From Trebouxia sp. TZW2008 (taxonomy: Eukaryota > Chlorophyta > Trebouxiophyceae > Trebouxiales > Trebouxiaceae): a stretch of 64,000 bases of DNA. Below the pieces are notes generated by a model. The model was not told where the DNA came from. It saw only the letters and a list, made by a program, of their open reading frames with translations, and did no database searches. The position numbers and the translations under genes are program-made. The stretch is from contig BDIU01000362.1 in the NCBI GenBank assembly GCA_002118135.1, positions 44,755-108,754 of the forward strand. Direction: 5' to 3'. Below are positions 1 through 10,700 of this stretch, one piece after another (the stretch's first letter is position 1; each line of letters begins with the position of its first letter).

Positions 1-425
1 TCCCGTGTTGTATGCATGGTCTACAGCTGTTGCTCAGGTCAACTGTATTCATTGTCATCTGGTCAACAACATGTTTTGTGAGGCATAGCAAGTATGAGCA
101 TACAGCTTTGCAGTCCCTTTGTCTGAGGTAGGCGCAAGCATAGGAAGGCATAAACGCTGAGCAGTCAGAGCTAAGCGTTGACGTGCAAAGTTTGCATGCA
201 GCTGTCAAGATATTGGTGCATGTTGTGCATGGTCCTTTGTGATGGATCCGTTGATCCATGAGTTACAGGAATTCAAAGATGATGCAAGTTGAAGTGCAGC
301 TGAAAAAGCGCATCATCTGCCATGCACAGCACCAAAGAGTCCTCACAGCATGCAAAGAGCTTGCACTTGCCAGCCTCCCACATTACGTTACCTGACAAAG
401 GCAAGCATGCCATGTGTTGCTTCAG

Positions 426-1314
426 GTGACCACAGTACAGCACAAACAGATGTTTGTGCCAAATCAGCAGCTGCCCAGCCCCAACCTGCTAGAAGGGGGA
501 GGGCAACTGGCAGCAGCCCCTCCAGGGGGGTTCTTGGGGTCCAAGAGGGCTGGCGCCATGCAACAGGCTGTCAACAGGTATATCGCCGCATTATTACTAT
601 TTACAGTGTACAATTGTCATGTTGCGGAGCTGACCGTAATCTTCTGCAATGAATGCACGTCATGCTGTACATTTATTCCTCTGCCAAGCTGGTGTTGTAC
701 TGGTGTCTTTGTGTCATCAGACCAAATTGCAACTAAAGGGGGTTTGCATGACACCTGCCAAGCAGAACCTCATGCCTGCGTATGCACCAGCACACTGCCT
801 GCTCAATGGCAAGACACTCAGGCTCAATTGAAGATGTCTCCACTCATGTATTGCATATAAGCAAATTAGGCTTTGCATACGTGCTTCTTGCGCACAGCTG
901 CATTTGCTGCTCTGCAGGCAAGCCAGACAAAACCTTGGCACAGGTAACAATCATGGTGGCATGGCTGGCATGGGTTTTGAACAGCCCTCCCCTTCAGGCT
1001 TGCAGCTAGCAGGGCAGCTGAGCCCTTTGCAAGAGTCCTCCTTCACCCCTCACCGCACTCAGCCTAAGAACAACCTGAGGCAGCTGCTGGGCAATACAGG
1101 TGTTGTGCCAGTACTAAGCCATGATGCTTGCTGACAGCTATGTGTACATCATTTACATCATTCGCCCTTTCCTTCTTGCTGCGCCTTGCCTGAAAGCAGT
1201 CAGTAGCAGCTGCTGTCTGACACTGAACATTCAGCTGTAGCTATGTCAAGCTGATGTTCTGTCATGAACAAGCTGTGCATAAGTTGTTGTTTACTCCTTG
1301 CAGGCCTTCAGTGA
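426..1314 (+). CDS. 3' exons of an unrecognised spliced gene
   Basis: Two exons are well supported: 426-577 and 918-1099. Both are bounded by AG/GT, and their phases agree: 577 leaves two bases, 918 completes an Arg codon. The encoded piece is rich in Gln, Gly, Pro and Asn and includes KQMFVPNQQLPSPNLLEGG and RTQPKNNLRQLLGNTG, which looks intrinsically disordered. A third exon starting at 1304 would add two residues and the TGA at 1312-1314. A competing acceptor at 1637 is also in phase and adds a short segment with GFGNG before a stop, so the true 3' end is uncertain. Upstream exons lie before 426 or outside the window. No family was recognised. The gene converges on psbS. Confidence 0.45.
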
Positions 1315-2341
1315 CTGCAAAGGGGTTTGGAACTGCATCAGAGTAGCTATGCCTCGAGGCTGAGGTCACAGTCTTGCACATAAGCAGATGCGCTTGGCAG
1401 CCTCTGTCATTGATTTTCGCCAGCTGTTTCTATGACTCTAACATCTGCATGCCAATAGCTGCACAGGTCTTTTGCCATCACAACACCATCAGCTGCTTGA
1501 CTGGTAAATGCAGCATGCTAAGGAAGCTTCAAAACATATGATGTATATTTTCAGCTGGGTGACCAGCATGAACATTGATGAGGTTCAGCATGCACAGCAA
1601 CAATGTTGACATTGTTGCATTGTGTGTCATGTGCAGGAGTAGGGGGGTCTAATGCTGGATTTGGAAATGGCACTGCAAGGAAGGCAGGTTTCCTTGGGGT
1701 CAGAGGTGTGTAGAGCACATGTGTGAAGTCATGCCATCGCAGGCATTCATGTGCTACACCAGCTTGGCCGCATTCATTTTGTTCTGTCACATCATCTCTC
1801 ATTTGTCCTTTGTCCCCTGATAGAATGCATCAAGACAATCATGCTCATTGGCTGCTCAATTGCTGTTTAGTGGTGGCTTGGTAGTCTGCATAGACTGCAA
1901 CAGCAGCTGCCCAACAATGATGCGCAACGCATCATTCATGCTCAATCAAGTGCATGCATAGCAATCTCCCAGCACTACTGCTTGACTGCATTGCTGTTGG
2001 TGTGTTGCCTGAACGTTTTGATATTGCTGATTGCATGCAGGGGGATCACCAAGTGGCATAGCCAGTCTCTGAACGAGCTACATCTTCAAAGTATTATGCA
2101 CAATCTCAAAGACAGTATCAAGTATCAACAGCCTGCTTCAGCTGTCACACAATTGTACATACCGTCAGAAGTTCTCAAACTAGTAGATTGTGCTGATCAA
2201 ATGCTGTTGCTGACAGATCCACTGGAAATTATCTACTCATTTGCCTCGACATGCGCTTTCTGCTAGGCTTCTTGTACATAAACTGTCCAGACTGAAGAAC
2301 CACTACTACCTTGCCTTCAACTCGCATTGAAATTTTTAGTC
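1315..2341. other. Convergent intergenic / 3' UTR stretch
   Basis: Lies between the likely end of the left-edge gene and the psbS stop. It should hold both 3' UTRs. Apart from the alternative terminal exon starting at 1637, I see no repeat, RNA gene or credible reading frame. A 94-codon open frame at 1982-2266 has no splice or family support. Confidence 0.5.
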
Positions 2342-5258
2342 TTAATACATGTCTTCTCCACCTTGGGCCTGACCAAGGTTGCCCAAGCCGATTGCAGCAA
2401 ACAATGAGAAACCAATCCACACTGCCAGACCAAAACCTGCAAAAGGTGTGAGCAGTCAGGCTTGCAGCCAGCATGTGCATGAGCTGCACTGGTGCTACAT
2501 GCTTTGAGATGCTTGAGCATTTCAGCCTTACAAGTTGCGCTGTGCAAACACGTGTGCTGCGACCCATTTGGACCATATGCATCAGGTCAGAAACTGAACA
2601 CAGACATGGCACTGATGCAAGTCTGCAGGTTGCTCCACAACTTTCTTACTTGTACTGACACAGAATCTGTGCAAACATGTTCACAGTGCTTTGAGTCAAT
2701 GATGTTATGGACTACCTGCAACTTGAGAGTTGAGGGGAGTCTGAATAGGCAAAGCCAATTGACCGAGAGGTCCCTTGCCACCTGTCTGGATCTCACCCAG
2801 AATGGCTGATGCAAACCCAATCATGGCAACCCTGCCCACAAAAACCTGCATCACAATTTGCCTTGGACATTATTGGTGCAGTCAACATTGCTGCAGTGCT
2901 GTACAATGTCTGCAATTGCCATACATGATCAACCCAGCAAAAGAACTCTGTATGCTGTAGCATATTGCCGAACCACTTTCACAATACCACTGAGCTGTTG
3001 GGAATGGTGTTGCAAAAGCACAAGCAAATTCAGCAATGCCATCTCATATGCCAAAATGCTGATGTGATGCACTTAAATAGCACCAAGAATGCAAGAAACA
3101 CGCAGTCGCTGCAACAAGCTCAACGTTCTGAGTCACATCACTGTTTGCTGCTTAGCATACGTCCAGGCAGTGTACATTAGCATTGGAAGCATGAGGCATT
3201 CTTGAAACATGGCTATGCTTCTGCAACAGTGACAGCTGTAGCACAGATATCATGACGCATGATGCACCAGAAGGGTCAGCATCATTGGACATCATTGGAC
3301 TCTGCAAGGTCAGCTTGGGTAGCTAAGCCTTGCGCCTTGACCCAATCTGCACCTTTCGCTCAAGACTCAGGGTGACTCTGAATGCATATGCCTTGCTGCA
3401 GATGGGCCTTTGAGCAAGTCAACAAGGTAGATGGCCTGTCGCTCAGATGATCACTTTCAGCGGGGCACGTGCATTCAGCATCACCCTGGGTGTCATGTAA
3501 GGCTTGCAATGTCATGAAAGGGTGTCAGGCGATGACCTTACAAGATCTAGGCTGTTGTGACAAGTGTTATAGGATGGAATGCATGCCTCCTAATGATTGT
3601 TTGGACACATCCTTGATGTTTGTTTGGATAGCGCTAAGGCTGTGAATGTACAGCACTGACTTGTTGACCTACAGGAACATGGTGACGCACACCTGTTACC
3701 TACCTTGCACTCACGCGGGCACAGGTTTCAAAGCAAGCAATCAAGTGACTTGTTTACCTCATTGCGCTTGGTGAAGCCAAAAGATCTGCTGATGCCAAGG
3801 AACCCTTGTGGGTCTGACGCAACATCCTTCTTGGGATTCTGGACGGGGCCAGCAGGCCTCTTGCGCACATCCTTCTGGTTTTCGAAGCTCCATGTTGGGG
3901 ACCTGCATGTCAAAAGAATAATGATCATAATAGCCAGACATTCCAGCACATGTGCTAGGTGTGTGTTGCCCAGATCCTGCCAACAGAAGTTTCGGCAGAA
4001 CTGTGAGTGATGCATGCAATGGTGCAGCTGACTGCGTGACTGTGCAGTCAGGAAGCCATGTGTTGTACACCAATGTGAAAAGCTTTTGTGCCCCTCTCAG
4101 CATATGAATTTGTGCACAGGTCAATAAGACGCAGTGAACTCAGTCATGATCTTGAAATGATGTTGATCTTATAATGCCACAACTACATCAACACCTCTTC
4201 AGTAAGCGCATGTGGCCAGCCAAATTGGCATGCTTTACATATTTGCTACAGGTTCAAAAGTCTGAATTCCTGACCTTGGGCTGACAGCAGCAAAGTAGTT
4301 GAAGCTGACAATGACAACATCCAGTCGTTAAATAGGCCAAGGCCTGTGTCACTTACTTCACAGGGACTGCATGTGATCCTGCTGTGTGTGCAGCCAGAAA
4401 CATGCTGCATTTAACGCAATAAAGGTTTGTAGTGAAGACTGCAGACCTGGGGTTTACAGCAGCAAGGTAGTTGAAGCTGACAATGCCAACAACCACTGCT
4501 TGGACAGCAGGTCGGCTGAGGCCTGTGTACAGCCCAACTTGGCCAAGCACTCCACGTCCTGTCAGTAACTGCAGCAAAGATTCACAGGTGTAAACATGTG
4601 GGCACAAGTACATTGTTGTCCTGAAGTTTTGCTTGCATGTGCCATGAAATTTGATTTGCACGCATGAGCTTGCCAGTTCTGGCGAATCAGAAAGGGCATG
4701 ATAATCATGGAGAAACATGGCGGATAGCTGTTCGATTACCTCGCCAAAAACAGCGCTGACAAAGCCAACCATGGCCAGGCGTCCAACAAAGACCTCTCTT
4801 CGCCTTGTGAAAGCTGGTTGCAGCAAGTCTACCTCAGTGGCATTAGGATCGGTCTTGACCTGCAACAATGTCAGCGTGCATGTGGCTGTACCCGAACTTA
4901 TTCGGCTAAAGCCATCGCACGATGGCGTCAGATGCGACGAGGCACGGGCGAGATAGGCAGGATAAGTACGTCTGTGATGCAGAATGCAAGCAACTGTAAA
5001 GCTCGTTGGTTAGATGACGAGTGCACGGCAATTTGAGCTGCCAGCAGCGAGGATATGTTTGTGCATGCGTACCTTGCCCCCTGTCTCTGTGATGTCTTTG
5101 CTCTCTTTGTTGCTGGTCTCGGTCTTTGCCCTCAACCGTTGAGAGAAATTGCAGCGAGTCTGTCTTGCATTGGGTCCGCTTGCAAATCTCACTTTGTTTG
5201 TGATTTGGCGAGATGTGATCGTGCAGTTGCATCCTGCCTGCAGGATGCTGGCAGACAT
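2342..5258 (-). CDS. psbS: PsbS-like four-helix LHC-superfamily protein
   Basis: Exons 5258-5073, 4859-4740, 4568-4447, 3902-3758, 2845-2716 and 2436-2342 join without phase conflict into 265 codons plus stop, the usual PsbS length. Exon 1 (62 aa, MSASILQAGCN...) is a basic, Ser/Thr-rich plastid transit peptide. The mature part has the internal two-fold repeat of PsbS, each half opening with the LHC-type motif: REVFVGRLAMVGF in half 1 and NEVFVGRVAMIGF in half 2. Each is followed by TGRGVLGQ or TGGKGPLGQ. PsbS is a thylakoid protein that senses lumen acidification and triggers energy-dependent quenching. The two lumenal Glu residues of plant PsbS are not evident: the matching stretches read TGLSRPAVQAV and LPIQTPLNSQV. 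The C terminus is GEDMY. It may be a divergent PsbS or a non-sensing relative. The family call is secure; the function is less so. Confidence 0.9.
4263..4345 (-). pseudogene. Decoy partial copy of psbS exon 3
   Basis: In intron 3 of psbS, this stretch repeats the 3' half of exon 3 (4447-4568), including the part encoding VSFNYLAA and the Gly-Leu context. It has a shortened middle and an in-frame stop. It lies about 180 bp downstream of the functional exon in the direction of transcription and is probably not used. Confidence 0.65.
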
Positions 5259-5295
5259 TGTTGTGCCTTGATTCACCACAAACAACTGTAGATGT
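5259..5295. promoter_or_regulatory. Very short divergent 5' intergenic region
   Basis: Only 37 bases separate the psbS start codon (5258, minus) from the proposed start of the plus-strand gene at 5296. If both starts are right, the promoters overlap the neighbour's coding region or the 5' UTRs overlap. No TATA-like sequence is visible. Confidence 0.3.
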
Positions 5296-6372
5296 GTGTT
5301 ATGCTTAGATCTAGAACTGTGGTGTTGGTCACGACAATCTGATGATGCGTATGCGCAAAAATCGAGCGCTTGCCAGGCACATCATACGACAACGAAATTG
5401 GGCCAAGAACTTGATGTCTCGTGGGACGCATGTGCTACGAAACCACATGACTGCCACATGCAGGACTCTGATGAAAATGCAGATTGGTCTGCTGCATCGC
5501 AGGCAGCTTTTGCGGAGCTCAGGCTTGCACAGCGCATGCATGTCACCGTATTTGCCCTTGGGGCAGTGCTTGCGCAGCAGCTGCCTCAAATTCTGAGGAT
5601 CTCAAAACAATTTGCTGTCATGCTGTCAACAAGCAACGTTGCTCAAGAATGGCAGCTTGCTCTGCATTTCCGGTAGATTGTTTGAGCTACTGGTTTGTTG
5701 CACAAGCTGTACAACAGCTTGAGCAAAGCAGTACAGCTTGTGCAACACAAGGTCATGCCTGGAATTGGTTGATGGTCAGGCAGCCTTAAAGCACTGTCTT
5801 GGTGGCTTGCAACAGCCAAGCTGAGAGGGATATGCTTGAGCTGCGGGTGCTAGAAAGCCTTGAGCACGTGCTCTGCTGTAATGGTGTTGCTTGCATGCTT
5901 TGCTGTATGTGCCATCACAGGCTTGGCCGAGGCAGTAGTACCTTGCCACATCAACATCCACAGCACATCAGATGCAGGTCTGCATGGCTGCGCATGACGA
6001 TTGGAGACACTGACAAAACCTCTGCTGCTTGGATACAGCTGCACACATCTGTTGACCAGGTCAGGAATGTTGCCACTGCTGCCTGGCCAAGCACCAGCAT
6101 CACAGACAGTTATAAACAGCAGCTGAACCAGTCTTGACAGGGCCTGCATGCTGTTTTGCGCGTACAGGCAGGAATGCTTTAAGCAGCTGTGGCAGGCAGT
6201 GCTGTCCAGAAATCACAGCTCTGACATCCTGCTGCTTCCAGGTGAATGCTTGAGATGCAAGTGTGCTTGTGCAGCAGGTATGAAATCAGCACATTTTGCA
6301 GTGATCTGTGACCTGCAGCAGCTGCTTTCTGAATGTCCGGACTCGACTATCGCCGCATCTGCTCTATCTTAA
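5296..6372 (+). CDS. Hypothetical five-exon protein (221 aa)
   Basis: Exons 5296-5672, 5816-5867, 5964-6059, 6172-6241 and 6302-6372 all have AG/GT borders and join in phase into 222 codons ending TAA at 6370. That consistency is the main evidence. The product looks mostly alpha-helical: AAFAELRLAQRMHVTVFALG, ERDMLELRVLESLEH, ECFKQLWQAVLSRN and VICDLQQLLSECPDST. No signal peptide, metal-binding cluster or recognised domain was seen. The first 60 codons (many Cys and His) are less convincing, so the start may lie in another exon. It is divergent from psbS. No function is proposed. Confidence 0.5.
5698..5745. other. Perfect 15-bp inverted repeat in intron
   Basis: TTGCACAAGCTGTAC at 5698-5712 is the exact reverse complement of 5731-5745, with an 18-base spacer. 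It lies in intron 1 of the hypothetical gene. It would form a stable hairpin in RNA. No further evidence for an ncRNA. Confidence 0.6.
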
Positions 6373-6656
6373 TGTACCACAGCTCGCACCTGGTGCATTT
6401 GCTGGGGTTGAGACGGTATAAAGCGCACAGGACAGGAGCTCACCTGCTGTTGATCATTTTGATCAAAGTCAGGTCTTGCCGAAAGGCGTCACCACGTTGC
6501 CATTTGCAACTCACACGCGATTATGCGGCTCAGCGTGCCTCAGTGCATGCTGCAGCATAGCCGTTGTCGCCGCGCAGACGTCGCTGTGTCGTTTACCTTT
6601 CGCCAGTCCTTTACCTAGGGTTTTCTGAGAGCCATAGCTGCTGCCTGAATTGTTTT
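6373..6656. other. Gene-free stretch, 3' of hypothetical gene
   Basis: Presumed 3' UTR and spacer between the hypothetical gene's stop and the dispersed repeat starting near 6657. The 6480-6600 part is richer in CpG than its surroundings. Nothing else can be supported. Confidence 0.4.
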
Positions 6657-6945
6657 GCTGGCACCCTTTATATAGGGGCCACATTTCCAGTATGCACTGC
6701 CGATCAGCAGCCCAGTCTGATGGCCAAACATCACTATCTGCCTAACATGTTGCTCAGCATGGCCCCCTGGCTCACTTGAGTCCACCCGCCCACACTAGCC
6801 CATGTTTGCCCACAAAAGCCCACACAGCCCACAAACGCCCATACAGCCCACCATGGTCCACAACAAGCTCAAGGCCCACTAGCCTACCAGCGCTCAACCC
6901 CACTAAACCCCTCAGACAGGTTGCACAACAGCGTAACCCCGAGGC
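6657..6945 (+). repeat. Dispersed ~270-bp repeat, copy 1
   Basis: This segment matches the reverse complement of about 63345-63608. Shared landmarks in order: GGCACCCTTTATATAGGGG, CACTGCCGATCAGCAGCCCA, GTCTGATGGCCAAACATCAC, CTGCCTAACATGTTGCTCA, then a run of GCCCACA/GCCCACTAG-like units, then CCAGCGCTCAA and CACTAAA. The ends are approximate. No coding capacity or clear terminal repeats. Likely a non-autonomous mobile element or a fragment of one. Confidence 0.8.
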
Positions 6946-7458
6946 TGAGCTCAGATGAAGCAAGATTTGTCAAACGAAATGGTCAACAGTGATGCATAGG
7001 ACTCTGTTGCATTGCAGCATTTGTCCATGTCGCCATACAAGCTTTTGAGACATGTGCACTTTCGTAACTTGAAGCAAGCAACCTGCTGTCATGCTGTGGC
7101 AGGCTTTGCAAAGGCTGGACTTGAAAACGCACCGTGTGGCACAGATGTACCATTACAAAATAGTTGTGTTTTGCAGTCAGCATGCCTGTGATTCAGCTTT
7201 TGCAAATCAGGCGTTGGGTTGTGTTGCTGTCTATTTCGATACATGCCGACACAGTGTTCAAGTCTTCAGCTGCTCAGCTACGTTCTACAAGCGCAAGGTC
7301 ACATGTGTGAGGCCTGGGAACAATGCACTGACTGACCACATATGGCCTCATCAAATTTCGTGCTTGATGGCGCACTTTGTGCACCTCATCTTCCAAAGGG
7401 TTGGCTCTACTAGCTATATTTGTTCATGACATGACACACTGGCGTGCAGCAAGGCAGA
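6946..7458. other. 3' flank of NUP214
   Basis: No gene is seen. On the minus strand, 3' of the NUP214 stop, a TGTAA (7157-7153) of the kind chlorophytes use as a polyadenylation signal occurs about 300 bases downstream. It is one of several possibilities. Confidence 0.3.
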
Positions 7459-7706
7459 TTATCTGCGCATAGACCACATGTTTGAGCTTGCTGGTGCAGA
7501 AGAAGGTGCAGGGGCAGGGCTTCCTGCAAAGCCCCCAAACCCTGCAAATCCTGAGCTAGGCTGTGCTGCTGCTCCAAAACCCCCTCCTTGTTGTGCTGCA
7601 GCCCCAAATGCATTGCCACCCTGCTGAGCTGCTGCACCAAAGGCATTTCCTGCAGCACTGCCAAAATCAGGAGACTGCTGTGCAAAATCCCTGAAGCCTC
7701 CTCCAC
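7459..7706 (-). CDS. NUP214: NUP214 terminal exon
   Basis: Starts after TTTGCACAG with GT completing a Gly codon. It encodes FRDFAQQSPDFGSAAGNAFG, two more AFGAAAQQGG units, GFAGFGGFAGSPAPAP and ends SSNMWSMRR with TAA at 7461-7459. A short basic C-terminal tail with Trp after the FG repeats fits plant and algal FG nucleoporins (from memory). Confidence 0.8.
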
Positions 7707-10700
7707 CTGTGCAAAGAAATGCATGTCATCAATACACTCATGCCATGCAAATGATCAAATATTGCCCTGCATTTGGCCGAGCTGCAGCCCAAAAGGCATT
7801 GACTGCAGCACTGCTAATACCAGGAGACTGCTGTGCAAAACCCCCAAAGCCTCCTCCATCTGTGCAAGGAATTCTATGCCATCGACACAGCCATGCCATG
7901 CAAATGATAAAAAAGTGTGATGCATTTGGCCGAGCTGCAGCCCAAAAGGCATTTCCCGTAGCACTGTAAAAACCAGGGGACTGCTGTGCAAAACCCCCAA
8001 AGCCTCCTCCACCTGTGCAAGGAGATGCATGTCATTGATACGCCCATGCCACGCAATTGATCAAATATTGCCCTGCATTTGGCCGAGCTGCAGCCCAAAA
8101 GGCATTGACTGTAGCACTGCTAATACCAGGAGACTGCTGTGCAAAACCCCCAAAGCCTCCTCCATCTGTGCAAGGAATTCTATGCCATCGACACAGCCAT
8201 GCCATGCAAATGATAAAAAAGTGTCCTGCATTTGGCCAAGCTGCAGCCCCAAAGGCATTTCCTGTGGCACTGCCAAAACCAGGGGACTGCTGGGCAAAAC
8301 TCCCAAAGCCTTCTCCACCTACAAAAACGCAATACATGTCAATTGATACACCCATGCCATGCAGCAGATCAGAAAATGCCCTGCATTTGGCATGCAGCCC
8401 CAAAGGCATTTGCTTTAGCACTGCCAAAACCAGGGGACTGCTGTGCAAAACCACCAAAGCCTCCTCCACCTGCGAAAAAGCCATACATGTCATTGAAGCA
8501 ACCATGCCATGCACGTGATCAAAAGATCTCCTGCATCTGACTGATTTGCAGGCAAGCTCTGGTACACAGCTGGTTGTTGCCAAACCCAGGAGACTGCTGT
8601 GCAACACGACCAACGCCTCCTCCACCCGTGCAAGGAAATACATGTCATTGAGACGCCCGTGCAATGAAACTGCCCAAAAAAGCCCCCTTGCAATCGACCA
8701 ATTTGCACGCAAGCTGTGGTGTACAGCAGGTCAACATTGCTCTACAGACTTCCAGGTTGCTGACACTGTTTGAAGCAATGACTGCTGCTTCGTGGCACTC
8801 AAGACTCAGTGGTACAAATACGCAGGCATAGCTGCTTGCCTGCAATGGTCCAGCTGCAAGACAGTGTGCAATAACCACACTGCACATCATGTGCACACAC
8901 ACACACACACACACATTGTGCCGAACTCAAGTGCATTGCCAAAACGTAAATCACATTTTTTGAGAGGCAGCATGAGCAGCTCACCAGAAGCTGCAGCACC
9001 AAAAGGCGCAGCCCCGCCAGCAGCTGCTCCGAAACCAGGTGAAGCCGCTGCTCCAAAACCAGGACTGCCAAACGCCCCTCCTGGGGTTGTTGGGGTGCCA
9101 AAGCCGGCCTGGGGGGTTGATGGAGCCCCAAAGGCAGGACTCTGTGTTCCCACTGCTGACGGACCACCAAATGGGGATGCTGGCGTGGAAGGCTGTCCAA
9201 AGCCTGGAAAGCAGAAACAAGAAGATTTACAGGAGACTCTGCACTGTCAGGCAACATACAAAGAGCCTCTCTTGGTATAGGCAGCTCCTATTGTGTTCCC
9301 TTTTGACTCATGACAGGGTTTTCAAGAACAGCAGGGCGGTGTCATTTGCATCTGCTGCCTCAAAAAAGTGCACAGCACTTTGCTGCAAGTGCAAGTGCTG
9401 TTTTGCAACAGCTAGACACAGCCAGACCGCATGTGAACAGCAGAGCGCGCACACACAAAAGGTGTTGGCACCATTCAACAGCCTCGTTACAGCTTCAGAA
9501 TTGACTGTGGCAAAATGTTGTGAACCTGTAGGTTGACCAAAGGCATTGCCAGGGGCTGAGGGCTGCCCAAAACTGCCCCCAGGGCTAGAGGGCTGCCCAA
9601 AAGCGCCCCCAGGGGCTGAGGGCTGTCCAAACGGCCCTGCTGGGGTGGAGGGCTGCCCAAAAGCGCCCCCCGAGCTGCCAAAGCTGCTGAAAGGATTTGC
9701 TGCGCCTGCAGCACCACTGACAAAGCTCAACCATGTTAGAAGCGGTGAGATAAATTTGTGTGAGGGCAACCTGGAAGGCATGGTTTTAACAGAAACAACA
9801 GTGATTGTGCACAACACTTGTGCTTGGCCATAGTTGCACACACTTCACGCATGTCAGTATGAAGTTTGCTGCAGAAGAAAGATCCTACTCTATGCAGGTC
9901 TGGACTCGCTCATGCTGTTGATGTCTGAGCGAGCCTGTTCCTGATTGTAGCCTGCGAACAAGTTTTTGCTGACAGCATCCGACGGCGGGAATTTGGCAGA
10001 TCTGCAACATGACTTAGCATAGACATCATTGACACACCTAATTTCAATCATCGCTGCTACTCACAATCTCTGGCAAACTCCAGCAACTTGCATCACAAAG
10101 ATGAAGATGAAGGTGAAGCAGTTCATAAGTATCAGACTGCCAAAGTCTACCTGAAGCTGGAGAGGCCGCAGGGGTTCCAAAAACACCCACCCCGAAACCC
10201 CCTGAAGAAGAAGCAGGAGCAGCTGCCGCTGAAGAAGAAGCCCCGCCAAAGTTCAAGCCCTTGCCAAATGGTGACGATGCTGGTCCTGAAGCTGCTGAGG
10301 GAGAAGACTGACCCAAACCAAAAATTCCAAAACCCAGGTTAGAAGGGGAAGAAGGGACAGCTGACCAGGGCGAAGCAGAAGAGGAGGAGGCTGCACCAAA
10401 GGGTGCAGCTGCAGCAGATGAAGCTGGCTGCCCAAACCCTGCAAGAGCAATTTGTCACCGTCAGGTTTCATAACATAAATCCAGGTTACATGAGGAAGAA
10501 TGGGCAGCTGACCAGGGTGAAGAAGAGGAAGAGGAAGCTGCACCAAAGGGTGCAGCTGCAGCAGATGAAGCTGGCTGCCCAAATCCTGCAAGAGCGAATT
10601 CACTACTAATGTCTTGACCAAGAACTCCGAACAGCTCACTTAATACATGTGGTCCTCACAACACATGCTGGGTGTTTCGTTCAGGCTGCATACTGCTGCT

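Noticed and set aside
1982..2266. 94-codon plus-strand frame near the psbS 3' end
   Set aside because: No splice or family support and it overlaps the expected 3' UTR of psbS.
8032..8712. 226-codon minus-strand open frame taken as one gene
   Set aside because: It crosses several 150-bp array units whose period is a multiple of three. Openness comes from the repeat period. It is described as an array instead.
8792..9280. Plus-strand open frame rich in Pro-Lys-Ala (AAPKPGEAAAPKPGLP)
   Set aside because: It is the complement of the NUP214 FG exon 9203-8985. FG/SPA codons read backwards give Pro/Lys-rich frames; splice phases support the minus strand.
9546..9833. Plus-strand frame with EGCPKAPPGAEGCP repeats
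   Set aside because: Mirror of the FGQPS repeats of the minus-strand FG exon near 9.6 kb.
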